Positions 16,434-25,401 of a DNA stretch of 64,000 nt are shown one piece after another (within the stretch, counting starts at the first letter, position 1; the number at the start of each line of letters is the position of its first letter). Below the pieces are notes generated by a model. It was given only the letters and a program-made list of their open reading frames with translations. It did not search any database and was not told where the DNA came from. Both the position numbers and the translations under genes were made by a program. The DNA is from Lachnospiraceae bacterium A2 (lineage in GTDB: Bacteria; Bacillota; Clostridia; Lachnospirales; Lachnospiraceae). The stretch covers positions 2,383,321 through 2,447,320 of the forward strand of contig KE159636.1 of the NCBI GenBank assembly GCA_000403315.2, written 5' to 3'.

Positions 16434-17470
16434 TTCTCAAAGTTATTGGAGTCCTTCTGGCAATCCTGCTGCTGTTATGCGTTGCGCTGTTTGTGGTTCC
16501 GGTCCGTTATCGCGTCAGTTTGGCAGTGCAGGAGGAGATAGAAGGGAAGGCGGCCATACACTGGCTGCTCCACCTCCTGGATGTGAGGATTTATTATAAG
16601 GAAAAAAAGGTTACTTACCGGCTGCGGGTTTTTGGTATCCCCCTGCCTTTGGGCAAAGGGAAAAACGGCAGGCAAAAGGGAATAAAGACAAGGGAAAAAG
16701 AGAAAAATAGTTCGGGAAAACAGGGAAAGCCCGAAGAACCAGCCCAAATGGATCTGGCGGAACCTGATGGCTCCCCAAAACAGGAATACTCCCCAGAAAA
16801 AGCAGGGACAGAAAATGCCCAGTGGCAAAGCCTTCCAGACAAGGCCCCTATCCAAGGGGAAGATGATTCCCCGGGAAATGGGCGTCCTTCCCAAGCGGAG
16901 GAACCCAATAACAGCCGGGAAACAGAAAAAAGAAAAAAATCGAAAGAAAAAAAGAAAAAAAGAAAAGGACAAGCAAATAAAGAGTTTGGTTCTAAAATCA
17001 AAACAAAGTTTAATAAATTTAAGCGCAAGGGGAAAGCCGTAACCCAGAATTTCCAGCAAGGGGAAACAGCCAGGGAAGACAGGGGGCCTTCTTTGAAGGG
17101 GCAGTTCACGAAAATCAAAGATATGGTAACAGAAGAAACAAACCAAGCGGCGTTTTTCCACGTCCTGCGTGAAATCCGCTGCCTTGTAGGCCATTATATC
17201 CCGGGGACGGTTTCCGGGAACCTGAGATTTTCCATGGGGAACCCGGAGCTGACAGGGAAGGCATTAGGCACACTGAGCCTGCTGCCATTCTGGGCAAGGT
17301 CGCGGATGGTAATTATGCCGGATTTCCTTTCCGAAGCCTTTTATGCAAAGGGGATCCTCTATGTGGCAGGGCATATCCGGTTCCTGCACCTGCCAGTGTT
17401 GGGAATCCGGCTGCTGGCTGACAAGAACATCCGGAAATTAGTAAAAGATATCAGAAACCAGTTATTATAA
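16415..17470 (+). CDS. DUF2953 membrane protein (YtfI-like)
   Basis: A 351-residue protein. It has an N-terminal membrane helix (about 5-28), a short beta domain, then a charged insertion of roughly 130 residues full of Lys, Glu, Pro and Gln ('KSKEKKKKRKGQ'), and a C-terminal part with 'GTVSGNLRFSMGNPELTG' typical of DUF2953. In Bacillus the DUF2953 gene ytfI directly precedes ytfJ (gerW), and the same order occurs here, which supports a sporulation or spore-germination role. The charged insertion is much longer than the core domain needs and is likely disordered. Confidence 0.75.
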   Translation: MEIIFVILKVIGVLLAILLLLCVALFVVPVRYRVSLAVQEEIEGKAAIHWLLHLLDVRIYYKEKKVTYRLRVFGIPLPLGKGKNGRQKGIKTREKEKNSSGKQGKPEEPAQMDLAEPDGSPKQEYSPEKAGTENAQWQSLPDKAPIQGEDDSPGNGRPSQAEEPNNSRETEKRKKSKEKKKKRKGQANKEFGSKIKTKFNKFKRKGKAVTQNFQQGETAREDRGPSLKGQFTKIKDMVTEETNQAAFFHVLREIRCLVGHYIPGTVSGNLRFSMGNPELTGKALGTLSLLPFWARSRMVIMPDFLSEAFYAKGILYVAGHIRFLHLPVLGIRLLADKNIRKLVKDIRNQLL

Positions 17471-17477
17471 TGGAAAT

Positions 17478-17506
17478 TTGAAACCAACAAATAGTAAAAA
17501 TAAGAA
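17478..17506 (+). promoter_or_regulatory. Possible promoter of gerW
   Basis: TTGAAA (17478-17483), 17 bases, TAAGAA (17501-17506). The -10 is poor. In Bacillus ytfJ is made under a sporulation sigma factor, which I cannot confirm here. Confidence 0.3.
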
Positions 17507-17542
17507 ATATACAAATATAAGGAATAACAGGAGGGCTATGCC

Positions 17543-17983
17543 ATGCAGGAAAATAATTTTAACACAACCGTCCAGTCATTATTCAAAGGGATGGACAGCT
17601 TTATTACCACAAAAACCGTCGTAGGGGAGGCCGTAAACATTGGGGATACCATTATCCTTCCGCTGATAGAGGTTTCTTTCGGGGTAGGCGCCGGGGCGTT
17701 CTGCCATGATAAGAAGAACAACGCTGCCGGAGGGATGGGCGGGCGCATTACCCCAAGCGCAGTCCTTGTTATCCAGAACGGCACCACAAAACTGGTAAAT
17801 ATTAAGAACCAGGACAGCATTACCAAGATACTGGATATGGTTCCGGAATTGGTAAATAAATTTACAGACAGGAAATCCGCCAAGAAGCAGCCGAAAGGGG
17901 ACGAAGCGGCAAGGGAAGCGGCGGCACAGGAGCTGGCCGAAAAACTCAATGTCCCGAAAGAAGATGGGAAAGCAGGGGAATAA
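17543..17983 (+). CDS. gerW: Spore protein GerW/YtfJ
   Basis: A 146-residue member of the GerW family, needed in Bacillus subtilis for L-alanine-type germination. The family features are clear: 'VVGEAVNIGDTIILPLIEVSFGVGAG' region (key GDTIILPLIEVSFG), a glycine-rich 'AAGGMGGRITPSAVLVI' and a C-terminal hydrophilic tail of Ala, Lys and Glu. AGGAGGGC precedes ATG 17543. It follows the DUF2953 gene as in Bacillus. Confidence 0.88.
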   Translation: MQENNFNTTVQSLFKGMDSFITTKTVVGEAVNIGDTIILPLIEVSFGVGAGAFCHDKKNNAAGGMGGRITPSAVLVIQNGTTKLVNIKNQDSITKILDMVPELVNKFTDRKSAKKQPKGDEAAREAAAQELAEKLNVPKEDGKAGE

Positions 17984-18090
17984 GGCGCTGCCAGAAACTA
18001 AGTTAAAAACAAAAAGAAATTTTTAGCAAGCAAAAGATACCATAAGATAAAGATATTGCAGAAAGACAGGGAACAGGAATCTTTTTTGGG

Positions 18091-18126
18091 AGAGGGCATA
18101 TATTAAGTAGTAATATATGCTCTTTT
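18091..18126 (+). terminator. Rho-independent terminator after gerW
   Basis: AGAGGGCATATATTA folds onto TAATATATGCTCT around AGTAG, followed by TTTT. Confidence 0.75.
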
Positions 18127-18137
18127 CTGGTGATGGC

Positions 18138-18275
18138 ATGAAACGACTCATCGGTTTTATTCTGTTTTGGATCGCAGTGGGAATGGCAATTATGATTTTC
18201 CTGCCCAATGAAGTGCTGGGGATATTGATTATCCTCGTCTTGCTGTTGCTGGGATATAATCTGTTCTGCTGCTGA
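18138..18275 (+). CDS. Small 45-residue membrane protein
   Basis: ATG 18138 opens a 45-residue peptide (MKRLIGFILFW...) with two hydrophobic helices separated by a short 'LPNEVLG' turn and ending in Cys-Cys. GGTGAT six bases before the ATG can act as a ribosome site. It lies directly downstream of the gerW terminator and before the convergent rpmB gene. Such short hairpin membrane proteins are frequent in Lachnospiraceae; function unknown. The good codon structure and clean two-helix layout favour a real gene. Confidence 0.5.
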   Translation: MKRLIGFILFWIAVGMAIMIFLPNEVLGILIILVLLLLGYNLFCC

Positions 18276-18318
18276 AACAAAAAGAAGCCAAACAAGCAAA
18301 CATTTCCATAAACAAACA

Positions 18319-18350
18319 GAAGCAGCCCATTGTCCCACAACGGCTGCTTC
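18319..18350. terminator. Bidirectional hairpin between the small membrane gene and rpmB
   Basis: GAAGCAGCC (18319-18327) pairs with GGCTGCTTC (18342-18350). T-rich sequence follows on both strands, more convincingly for rpmB transcription on the minus strand. Confidence 0.6.
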
Positions 18351-18373
18351 CTTATTTCCCATAAAACTCAGGC

Positions 18374-18565
18374 CTAAGCCCTCTCAACTTTTCCGCTTCT
18401 CAAGCAAGAAGTACAAACATACATCTTCTTAGAGTTAGGGCTTCCAGCTACCTTGCACCTTACGGATTTAATGTTAGCTCTCCACATCCTTCTGGTCTTT
18501 TTATGAGAATGGCTGACATTGTTCCCGAAATGCGCGCCTTTTCCGCAAATGCTGCATTTTGCCAT
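18374..18565 (-). CDS. rpmB: 50S ribosomal protein L28
   Basis: A 63-residue L28. It begins MAKCSICGKGAHFGNNVSHS and contains 'KKTRRMWRANI', diagnostic of L28. Two C-x2-C pairs (CSIC and CTSC) make this the zinc-binding form. I start it at ATG 18565, preceded by AAGGAGGTG; an upstream in-frame ATG at 18601 would add 12 unrelated residues. Confidence 0.95.
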   Translation of the reverse strand: MAKCSICGKGAHFGNNVSHSHKKTRRMWRANIKSVRCKVAGSPNSKKMYVCTSCLRSGKVERA

Positions 18566-18621
18566 AATAGCACCTCCTTGCACCGTACTAAGCCCGTACA
18601 AAACGAACTCACAACAAGGCT

Positions 18622-18650
18622 ATTCTAACAGAAAGGGAAGAAGATTGCAA
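18622..18650 (-). promoter_or_regulatory. Sigma-A type promoter of rpmB
   Basis: On the minus strand TTGCAA (18650-18645), 17 bases, TAGAAT (18627-18622), about 57 bases before the L28 start. Confidence 0.65.
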
Positions 18651-18688
18651 GGGAAAAATGAATTTTTTGTAAAAAGAGAAAATATGTG

Positions 18689-18717
18689 TTTCATTTTTCC
18701 GGAAAAGCGGTTATAAT
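18689..18717 (+). promoter_or_regulatory. Probable promoter of the Asp23/FakA-like/recG run
   Basis: A perfect TATAAT (18712-18717) with a weak TTTCAT (18689-18694) 17 bases upstream. Confidence 0.5.
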
Positions 18718-18753
18718 AAAAACAATGAGGATATGAATTTGGAGGTTATGTTT

Positions 18754-19110
18754 ATGAAAGGACAAGTGGACACACAATATGGCAGGGTGTTAATTGATAC
18801 AGATGTAATTGCAATCTATGCAGGTTCCGTGGCAGTGGAATGTTTCGGGATTGTAGGCATGGCTGCCGTAAATATGAAAGACGGCCTGGTAAAGCTGTTA
18901 AAGCGCGATTATCTCAACCATGGGATTAATGTCACATTGAACAATAATAAGATTACGCTGGATTTCCATGTAATCGTTTCTTATGGGGTTAGTATTTCTA
19001 CTGTTTCTGATAACCTGATCAGCACGGTGAAGTACCGGGTAGAGGAGTTTACCGGTATGGAAATCGAAAAAATCAACATCTTTGTTGAAGGTGTCAGAGT
19101 GATTGATTAA
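18754..19110 (+). CDS. Asp23/Gls24 family envelope stress protein (YloU-like)
   Basis: A 118-residue Asp23-family protein ('GSVAVECFGIVGMAAVNMKDG' region; key AVECFGIVGM, and 'HVIVSYGVSI'). Relatives sit at the membrane and respond to envelope stress. In Firmicutes the yloU-yloV order (Asp23-like then DAK2/FakA-like) is conserved, and recG follows, exactly as here. I chose ATG 18754, eight bases after GGAGG (18741-18745). Confidence 0.85.
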   Translation: MKGQVDTQYGRVLIDTDVIAIYAGSVAVECFGIVGMAAVNMKDGLVKLLKRDYLNHGINVTLNNNKITLDFHVIVSYGVSISTVSDNLISTVKYRVEEFTGMEIEKINIFVEGVRVID

Positions 19111-19123
19111 GGAGGAAAGAAAA

Positions 19124-20827
19124 GTGGCAATAACTACAATAGATGCACCGATGCTTGCGAAAATGTTTTTGGCAGGCGCGAAGAACCTGGATGCGAAAAA
19201 AGAATGGATTAACGAGTTAAACGTATTTCCCGTGCCGGACGGGGACACCGGGACCAACATGACAATGACGATTATGTCGGCAGCCGGAGAGGTCAGCGCC
19301 CTTGGGGAATCCCCAGACATGGCTTCTTTGGCAAAAGCGATTTCTTCTGGTTCCCTCCGGGGGGCAAGGGGGAATTCCGGGGTTATTTTATCCCAGTTAT
19401 TCCGTGGGTTCACCAAGGGAATCAGCAAATATGAAATGGTTGACGTGGTGATTTTATGCGATGCGCTCCAGAAGGCAGTGGAAACAGCCTATAAGGCAGT
19501 TATGAAGCCCAAGGAAGGCACCATCCTTACCGTTGCCAAGGGGGGCGCAGACAAGGCGCTGGAGCTGATCGGGGAAACGGACGACCTTGTGGTATTCTTA
19601 GATGAGGTCATCAAGCATGCCAATTATGTGCTGAGCCAGACGCCGGAAATGCTCCCGGTATTGAAGCAGGCAGGGGTAGTGGACTCCGGCGGCCAGGGAC
19701 TGATGACGGTATTGGAAGGGGCTTATAACGCGCTGATTGGGAAAGAGGTTGACATTTCCATTACGCCTTCCGGCACTGGCAGCGGTGTGGTTAAGATTTC
19801 CCAGCAGGCAGAGCAGGACATTAAATTTGGGTATTGTACAGAGTTCATCGTTGTGCTGAACCGCCCATTGGAAGAAAAAGATGAGATGGATTTCAAGGCT
19901 TACCTTGAATCTATCGGAGATTCCATTGTAGTGGTTGCAGACGACGACGTGACAAAGGTCCATGTACATACCAACGATCCGGGATTGGCAATCCAGCGGG
20001 CATTGGAATATGGATCTTTGAGCAAAATTAAGATTGACAATATGCGGGAGGAGCATCAGGAGAAATTAATTAAGGATGCCGAGAAAGCCGCAGCAGAACA
20101 GAAAGAAGCAGATGAAAAGAAGCGTTCTGAAAAAGACGCATTGGCGGAAGCGCAGAAAGCCCCCAAGAAAGACATGGGATTTATTTCCGTTTCCATCGGG
20201 GAAGGGATCAATGAGATTTTCAAAGGGCTGGGGGTAGATTACATTATTGCCGGCGGCCAGACCATGAACCCCAGCACGGAAGATATGCTCAACGCCATTG
20301 AGGATGTAAACGCAGACAATATTTTCATCCTTCCGAATAACAAAAATATTATCCTTGCGGCAAACCAGGCAGCTTCCTTAATAGAGGAGAAAAATATTTT
20401 CGTTATCCCCAGCAAGACCGTGCCCCAGGGCATTACTGCATTGATTAATTTCATGCCGGATAGTAGCCCGGAGGAAAATGCGGCGCGGATGACAGAGGAA
20501 TTGTCCAGCGTAAAGACCGGGCAGGTGACGTATGCCGTAAGGGACACCCTGATTGACGATAAATCCATCAAGCAGGGGGATTATATGGGCATGGGCGACA
20601 GCTCCATCCTTTCCGTAGGCAAGGATATGGATGCAGTCATCAAGGATTTGGTAGCCCAATTGGTGGATGAGGATTCCGCAATTATTAGCATTTACTATGG
20701 GGAAGAAATCGACGAGCCTGCTGCACAGAAGTTGGGCGCTGAGCTGGAAGAAGCTTACCCGGACTGCGAAGTGGAAGTGCATCTTGGCGGGCAGCCCATT
20801 TACTATTATGTCATTTCCGTAGAATAA
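19124..20827 (+). CDS. DAK2 domain fatty acid kinase FakA-like protein (YloV)
   Basis: A 567-residue protein. The N-terminal DAK2 domain (about 1-200) carries the nucleotide-binding 'NVFPVPDGDTGTNM' with its Mg-binding Asp residues and 'GARGNSGVILSQ'. A middle domain and a C-terminal DegV-like region ('IIAGGQTMNPSTEDM') follow. In Staphylococcus FakA phosphorylates fatty acids bound to FakB (DegV-family) proteins. No FakB gene is in the window. Start is GTG 19124, eight bases after GGAGG (19111-19115); an ATG at 19103 overlaps the upstream stop and lacks a ribosome site. A Lys/Glu/Ala-rich linker sits at about 325-355. Confidence 0.85.
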   Translation: MAITTIDAPMLAKMFLAGAKNLDAKKEWINELNVFPVPDGDTGTNMTMTIMSAAGEVSALGESPDMASLAKAISSGSLRGARGNSGVILSQLFRGFTKGISKYEMVDVVILCDALQKAVETAYKAVMKPKEGTILTVAKGGADKALELIGETDDLVVFLDEVIKHANYVLSQTPEMLPVLKQAGVVDSGGQGLMTVLEGAYNALIGKEVDISITPSGTGSGVVKISQQAEQDIKFGYCTEFIVVLNRPLEEKDEMDFKAYLESIGDSIVVVADDDVTKVHVHTNDPGLAIQRALEYGSLSKIKIDNMREEHQEKLIKDAEKAAAEQKEADEKKRSEKDALAEAQKAPKKDMGFISVSIGEGINEIFKGLGVDYIIAGGQTMNPSTEDMLNAIEDVNADNIFILPNNKNIILAANQAASLIEEKNIFVIPSKTVPQGITALINFMPDSSPEENAARMTEELSSVKTGQVTYAVRDTLIDDKSIKQGDYMGMGDSSILSVGKDMDAVIKDLVAQLVDEDSAIISIYYGEEIDEPAAQKLGAELEEAYPDCEVEVHLGGQPIYYYVISVE

Positions 20828-20843
20828 GAAAGGAGCAATCCCT

Positions 20844-23078
20844 ATGGATAAGACGTCCAGCATTGGGGCGCTGAAAGGGATTGGCGCGAAAACAGAACAG
20901 TTATTCCACAATTTAGGAGTATACACCATTGGTGATATACTCCTTCATTATCCGCGGGATTACGACAGGCTGCCGCCAATCACCCCATTGGCTGGCTTGG
21001 CTGGGCTTATGGAAGGCAAGCCCATACCGGGCCATGGAACAGATTTAGAGCAGAAGGAAGAAGGGCATTGCCAAAGGATGGGAGAAGCCACCGCGGCAGT
21101 GGCCGCCCAGATAAAGAAAACGCCTTCTGTCCGGGCGGGCAGGAATATGCAGGTAACTTCCTTAATACTGCAGGAGCAGGGGGTGACCCTGGATTTGGTA
21201 TGGTTCCGTATGCCATACCTGAGAAGCACGCTGAAGCCAGGGGAATGGTTCCTGTTCCTTGGGAAAGTGACCCGGAAAGGGAACCAGTTCCATATGGAAC
21301 AGCCCCAGATTTTCCAGCCGGAAAAATATGCGGCTATGCAGGAATCCCTGTGGCCCTGCTATGCCCTGACGGCGGGGCTTGGCAAAAATAAAGTTTCCAA
21401 GGCCATCAAGCAGGCCTTGGAAGCGCTGGATTTGTCTGTGGATTACCTGCCGGAAGAAATCCGTGCCCGCCGCGGCTTGGCAGAGTATCATTTCGCCATC
21501 GAAAACATTCATTTCCCGGAGAGCGAGGAGGCCTTGGCCCAGGCGAGGAACCGGCTGATTTTTGATGAATTTTTCCAGTTTATCCTTTCAGCAGGTATCC
21601 AGAAAGGGCAGATGGAGGAAGTTCTGAATGGGTTTTCCTTCCTTCCCCTTGTGGAAGGCCCTATCTGCCAAGTTTCCGAGGAACCGCAGGAGGATCCACA
21701 GGGGCAGCTTGCGGAAGGGCTGCCGGGGCAGGAGCAGCCCATGCAGCCCCTATGGGCAGATATGGTAATACAGCACCTTCCCTACCGGCTGACAGGAGCC
21801 CAGCAGCGCACCTTGCAGGAAATACGCAGGGATTTGCGGGGCAGGAAGGTAATGCAGCGGCTGGTGCAGGGGGATGTAGGCTCCGGGAAAACGATTCTGG
21901 CTTTCCTTGCCATGCTGGATGTATCACAGTCCGGCTACCAGTCGGCCTTGATGGCGCCAACGGAAGTCCTTGCAGTGCAGCATTTCCAGACCTTTACGGA
22001 ACTCTGCGGGGACAATGGGCTGCAAATCCCAATCATCCTGCTGACGGGGACTTTGACACAGAAGGAAAAGCGCAGGGCGTATGAGCGGATGCAGCTTTAC
22101 CCCAACGCCATGGTAATTGGGACCCATGCCCTGATACAGGAGCGCGCCCTGTATGACAGCCTTGCCCTAGTCATTACGGACGAGCAGCACCGGTTTGGGG
22201 TGAAGCAGCGGGAAAGCCTGTTTTTAAAGGGTTCTCAGCCCCATATCTTGGTAATGAGCGCGACGCCCATTCCCAGGACCCTTGCCATTATCCTCTATGG
22301 GGATCTGGACATTTCTGTGGTGGACGAGGTCCCGGCCAAACGGCTGCCTATAAAAAGCTGCGTAGTGGGGAAAAGCTCCCGCAAAGCTTCCTATGATTTC
22401 CTGAAAAAAGAAATAGCCCTTGGACACCAGGCCTATGTGATCTGCCCGTTGGTGGAAGAAAGCGAAGGGCTGGAGGCTGAAAATGTCACAGACTATGCCG
22501 AGGCTTTAAGGGGGCAGTTCCCCCCAGGCATTGTGGTGGAAACCCTGCATGGGAAAATGAAATCAGGGCGGAAAAACCTAGTTATGGAACAGTTTGCACG
22601 GAATGAGATACAGGTGCTGGTATCCACCACAGTGGTGGAGGTAGGGGTCAATGTGCCAAACGCCACCGTGATGATGGTAGAGGACGCCCAGCGGTTTGGG
22701 CTTGCCCAGCTCCACCAGCTCCGGGGCCGGGTAGGCCGGGGGGACGCCCAGTCCTATTGCATCATGGTAAACACCACGGATTCCAGCAAGGCAAAAAAAC
22801 GCCTGGAAATCCTGAACCGGTCCAACGACGGTTTTTTCATTGCAGGGGAAGATTTGAAGCTGCGGGGGCCGGGAGATTTTTTTGGTATCCGCCAAAGCGG
22901 CCTTTTAGAATTCCGCCTGGGGGATATCTACCAGAATTCAGATTTGCTTAAGCAGGCGTCGGAGGAAGCGAACCGTCTTCTTTTGGAAGACAGGATGCTG
23001 GAATTGCCAGAGCATAGGAACATAAAAGAACAGATTCAGCTTTTCCTGGACAGGCAGGGGGAAACTGTGAATTTATGA
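20844..23078 (+). CDS. recG: ATP-dependent DNA helicase RecG
   Basis: A 744-residue superfamily 2 helicase that remodels stalled forks and branched DNA. The N-terminal wedge domain starts with a helix-hairpin-helix-like 'ALKGIGAKTEQLFHNLGV'. The motor has Walker A 'GDVGSGKT', the DEQH box 'DEQHRFG', 'MSATPIPRTLA', and motif VI 'QLRGRVGRG'. Within the wedge an extra Gly/Glu/Lys-rich stretch (about residues 55-95) is longer than usual. It follows the YloV-like gene by 16 bases. Confidence 0.95.
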   Translation: MDKTSSIGALKGIGAKTEQLFHNLGVYTIGDILLHYPRDYDRLPPITPLAGLAGLMEGKPIPGHGTDLEQKEEGHCQRMGEATAAVAAQIKKTPSVRAGRNMQVTSLILQEQGVTLDLVWFRMPYLRSTLKPGEWFLFLGKVTRKGNQFHMEQPQIFQPEKYAAMQESLWPCYALTAGLGKNKVSKAIKQALEALDLSVDYLPEEIRARRGLAEYHFAIENIHFPESEEALAQARNRLIFDEFFQFILSAGIQKGQMEEVLNGFSFLPLVEGPICQVSEEPQEDPQGQLAEGLPGQEQPMQPLWADMVIQHLPYRLTGAQQRTLQEIRRDLRGRKVMQRLVQGDVGSGKTILAFLAMLDVSQSGYQSALMAPTEVLAVQHFQTFTELCGDNGLQIPIILLTGTLTQKEKRRAYERMQLYPNAMVIGTHALIQERALYDSLALVITDEQHRFGVKQRESLFLKGSQPHILVMSATPIPRTLAIILYGDLDISVVDEVPAKRLPIKSCVVGKSSRKASYDFLKKEIALGHQAYVICPLVEESEGLEAENVTDYAEALRGQFPPGIVVETLHGKMKSGRKNLVMEQFARNEIQVLVSTTVVEVGVNVPNATVMMVEDAQRFGLAQLHQLRGRVGRGDAQSYCIMVNTTDSSKAKKRLEILNRSNDGFFIAGEDLKLRGPGDFFGIRQSGLLEFRLGDIYQNSDLLKQASEEANRLLLEDRMLELPEHRNIKEQIQLFLDRQGETVNL

Positions 23079-23130
23079 TAACGTTTTTTGTGAATTAAGA
23101 GTCTGGCGAGCCAGACTTTCGCGCCCGCTT

Positions 23131-23179
23131 CAAAAAGATGGCCCAGCCACATCTTAACTTCCAATGTGGCTGGGCCATC
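23131..23179 (-). terminator. Rho-independent terminator of the spore protein gene
   Basis: GATGGCCCAGCCACAT (23137-23152) and ATGTGGCTGGGCCATC (23164-23179) are perfect 16-bp arms. On the minus strand the hairpin is followed by TTTTTG. A smaller hairpin, AGTCTGG-CGAG-CCAGACT, just upstream at about 23099-23117 may end recG. Confidence 0.75.
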
Positions 23180-23231
23180 CTGCCCGCTGATACCTGGGCG
23201 TCTTTCTGATATCTGGCTAATCTTTTGCTGC

Positions 23232-23435
23232 TTAGTTCCCAGACATCTGTCTTTCCTGGGCTTCGATCATTTTCTTCACCATATACCCGCCGACAGAACC
23301 ATTCTGCTTCGAGGTTAAGTCACCGTTGTAGCCTTCCTTCAATGGCACCCCGATCTCGTTTGCAACTTCGAACTTAAACTTATCCAATGCGCTTTTTGCT
23401 TCTGGTACTACCGCTTTGTTAGATGAATTAGACAT
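23232..23435 (-). CDS. Alpha/beta-type small acid-soluble spore protein
   Basis: A 67-residue SASP that coats and protects spore DNA. The two family signatures are visible: 'KFEVANEIGV' with the germination-protease cleavage site, and 'GDLTSKQNGSVGGYMVKKMIE'-type C-terminal segment (key LTSKQNGSVGG and MVKKMIE). ACAGGAGGTAAC precedes ATG 23435. The gene stands alone between terminators and RqcH. Direct evidence that the organism belongs to a spore-forming lineage. Confidence 0.95.
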   Translation of the reverse strand: MSNSSNKAVVPEAKSALDKFKFEVANEIGVPLKEGYNGDLTSKQNGSVGGYMVKKMIEAQERQMSGN

Positions 23436-23610
23436 ATCGTTACCTCCTGTTGTCTTTTGTTATTGGCATTATGGCAATGCCGCCTGCCGCATGGGAACCA
23501 TACAGCGTGTTTTTGTAACTCATTTGTTACAACGATAGTATATGCACCAGAAGCCAGTTTAGACATGCATTTGTTTCCGTTTTTTGAAAAATATTCCATC
23601 TGGCAGGAAT

Positions 23611-25350
23611 CTAATCCGCAATAACCTGTATTCCGGAAATATCAGGGGAAGCCACAAGAGAGTAGTTGGTGTAATAGACTACAAACCCGGGTTTGCTCCC
23701 ATTGGGCTTCTTTACGTTTTTCTTTTGAAGGTAGTCGATTTCCACCTTGTCGTTTTCCCTGCCTTTGGAATAGTAGGCGGCCAGCCGCCCAGCTTCTTCG
23801 AAAGCGCGGTCAGGCAGCTCGTCCCCATTGGTTTTTACTACCACATGGGAGCCGGGGATTCCCTTGGCATGGAACCACCAGTCGTTCCCTACGGCAAATT
23901 TGAAGGTGAGCTCCTCATTCTGGAAATTATTTTTTCCCACATACATATGGTAGCCGTCGGAAGAAAGATAGTGGAAGGGCTTGCTTTTTGTTTTCGTTTT
24001 TTTGCCAGCCGCCCTTTTCTTGATATAGCCAAACTGGATCAGTTCTTCCTTGATTTGGGCCAGGTCGTCTTCTGAGGTGGCAATGTCCAGGGAGGTGGAA
24101 ACAGACTCAAGATGGAGGATTTCCTCCTTGGTTTCCTGGGTCAGTTCTGCCAATGCTTCAAACGTACGCTTTAACTTGTTGTATTTGTCAAAGTATTTCT
24201 GGGCGTTTTCCTGGGGCGTAAGCTGGGGGTCCAAGGGGATGGAAACCATTTCGTTGGTGTAGTAATTCAGCGCTTCCAGCTTTTTGGCGTTTTCTGTAAG
24301 GCCATACCCATAGGTATTAATCAATTCCCCATATACCTTGTACTTTTCCCTTTTTTCCGTGTCCTTTAGCTGTTTTAGCTGCAAATCGTATTTTTTCCGG
24401 CTGCGGTCCAGGACTGTGGAAACCACTTTCCGCAGGTCCACGGATTTCTGGCGGATGCGGGTGTAAACGTTTTTCGCTGCATAGAAGGTTTCCAGTACTT
24501 CGGAGATGGAGCCAAAGGGGGCAGCTTCCAGGTCTGCATACTGTGTAAGCTCCACCGCCGCAAAGTCAATGGGCTCTTTGCCTTTTTTTACAATATTCGG
24601 GGCGAAGTTCCCTTCCCTGACGTCCTCCATCATCCAGGAAAAGTGGTGGTAAAGGTGGAGCTTTTCATCCTCGGACAAAGCTTCCGCCGGACGGCCCCCA
24701 TCCACATTTGCCCGGTGGCAAAGCTCCGAAGCAATGGCGGGGCTGATGCCGGTGTATGAGGTATAGATGGCTTTCTGCACCGGCATGGGCTTGCGGTAAG
24801 CAGTTTCCCAGAAGGATTCCCTGCCTGCTTCCAGGGGATTGGATTTTTCCTGTGTTTCCGGGATAAAATAATCCCTTCCCGGCAGCACCTCCCGGACTGA
24901 GCTGACTTGGGCGGAAATATGCTTGATGCTGTCGATAATCATGCCGTCTTCCCGGCAGAAAATAATGTTGCTGTGCTTGCCCATGATTTCCACAACCAGC
25001 GTTTTCCGGCAGAGATCCCCCAATTCATTCAGGTGCTCGATTTCAAAATTAATGATGCGCTCCATATGGGGCTGGGAAATCTTTATAATCCGCCCGTTGG
25101 CAATGTGCTTCCGCAGCAGCATACAGAAATTTGGCGCGTTCATAGGGCTTGGCTTGTTGGTTTTGGTCAGGTAAACCAAGGGCAGGGAAGCGCTTGCAGA
25201 CAGGACAAGGCGCACCTGCCCGCTGTTCCCTTTGATGGTAAGCAGGAGCTCGTCGTGTTCCGGCTGGGCAATTTTGCTGATCCTGCCGTTTAGGATGGTT
25301 CCATTTAATTCTTTTACTAAATTTGCAATTACGATTCCGTCAAAAGCCAT
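23611..25350 (-). CDS. rqcH: Rqc2 homolog RqcH (NFACT family)
   Basis: A 579-residue NFACT protein of bacterial ribosome-associated quality control, which adds C-terminal alanine tails to stalled nascent chains on 50S subunits. Domains in order: NFACT-N starting 'MAFDGIVIANLVKEL' (with an Asp and later Arg that bind tRNA in the family), helical and coiled-coil middle ('KKYDLQLKQLKDTEKREKYK'), and C-terminal NFACT-R with 'WWFHAKGIPGSHVVVK'. Older annotation calls it fibronectin-binding protein FbpA. Length is normal. Confidence 0.92.
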   Translation of the reverse strand: MAFDGIVIANLVKELNGTILNGRISKIAQPEHDELLLTIKGNSGQVRLVLSASASLPLVYLTKTNKPSPMNAPNFCMLLRKHIANGRIIKISQPHMERIINFEIEHLNELGDLCRKTLVVEIMGKHSNIIFCREDGMIIDSIKHISAQVSSVREVLPGRDYFIPETQEKSNPLEAGRESFWETAYRKPMPVQKAIYTSYTGISPAIASELCHRANVDGGRPAEALSEDEKLHLYHHFSWMMEDVREGNFAPNIVKKGKEPIDFAAVELTQYADLEAAPFGSISEVLETFYAAKNVYTRIRQKSVDLRKVVSTVLDRSRKKYDLQLKQLKDTEKREKYKVYGELINTYGYGLTENAKKLEALNYYTNEMVSIPLDPQLTPQENAQKYFDKYNKLKRTFEALAELTQETKEEILHLESVSTSLDIATSEDDLAQIKEELIQFGYIKKRAAGKKTKTKSKPFHYLSSDGYHMYVGKNNFQNEELTFKFAVGNDWWFHAKGIPGSHVVVKTNGDELPDRAFEEAGRLAAYYSKGRENDKVEIDYLQKKNVKKPNGSKPGFVVYYTNYSLVASPDISGIQVIAD

Positions 25351-25401
25351 TGGTTTCTCCTCTGTCTGGTTTCTTTCAAATGATTTTACTAAGTTCTTTT
25401 T

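Noticed and set aside
23436-23560. Sigma-G promoter for the SASP gene
   Set aside because: GTATG and CATAATG-like words occur upstream on the minus strand, but the spacing and the -10 do not fit the consensus well enough to call.
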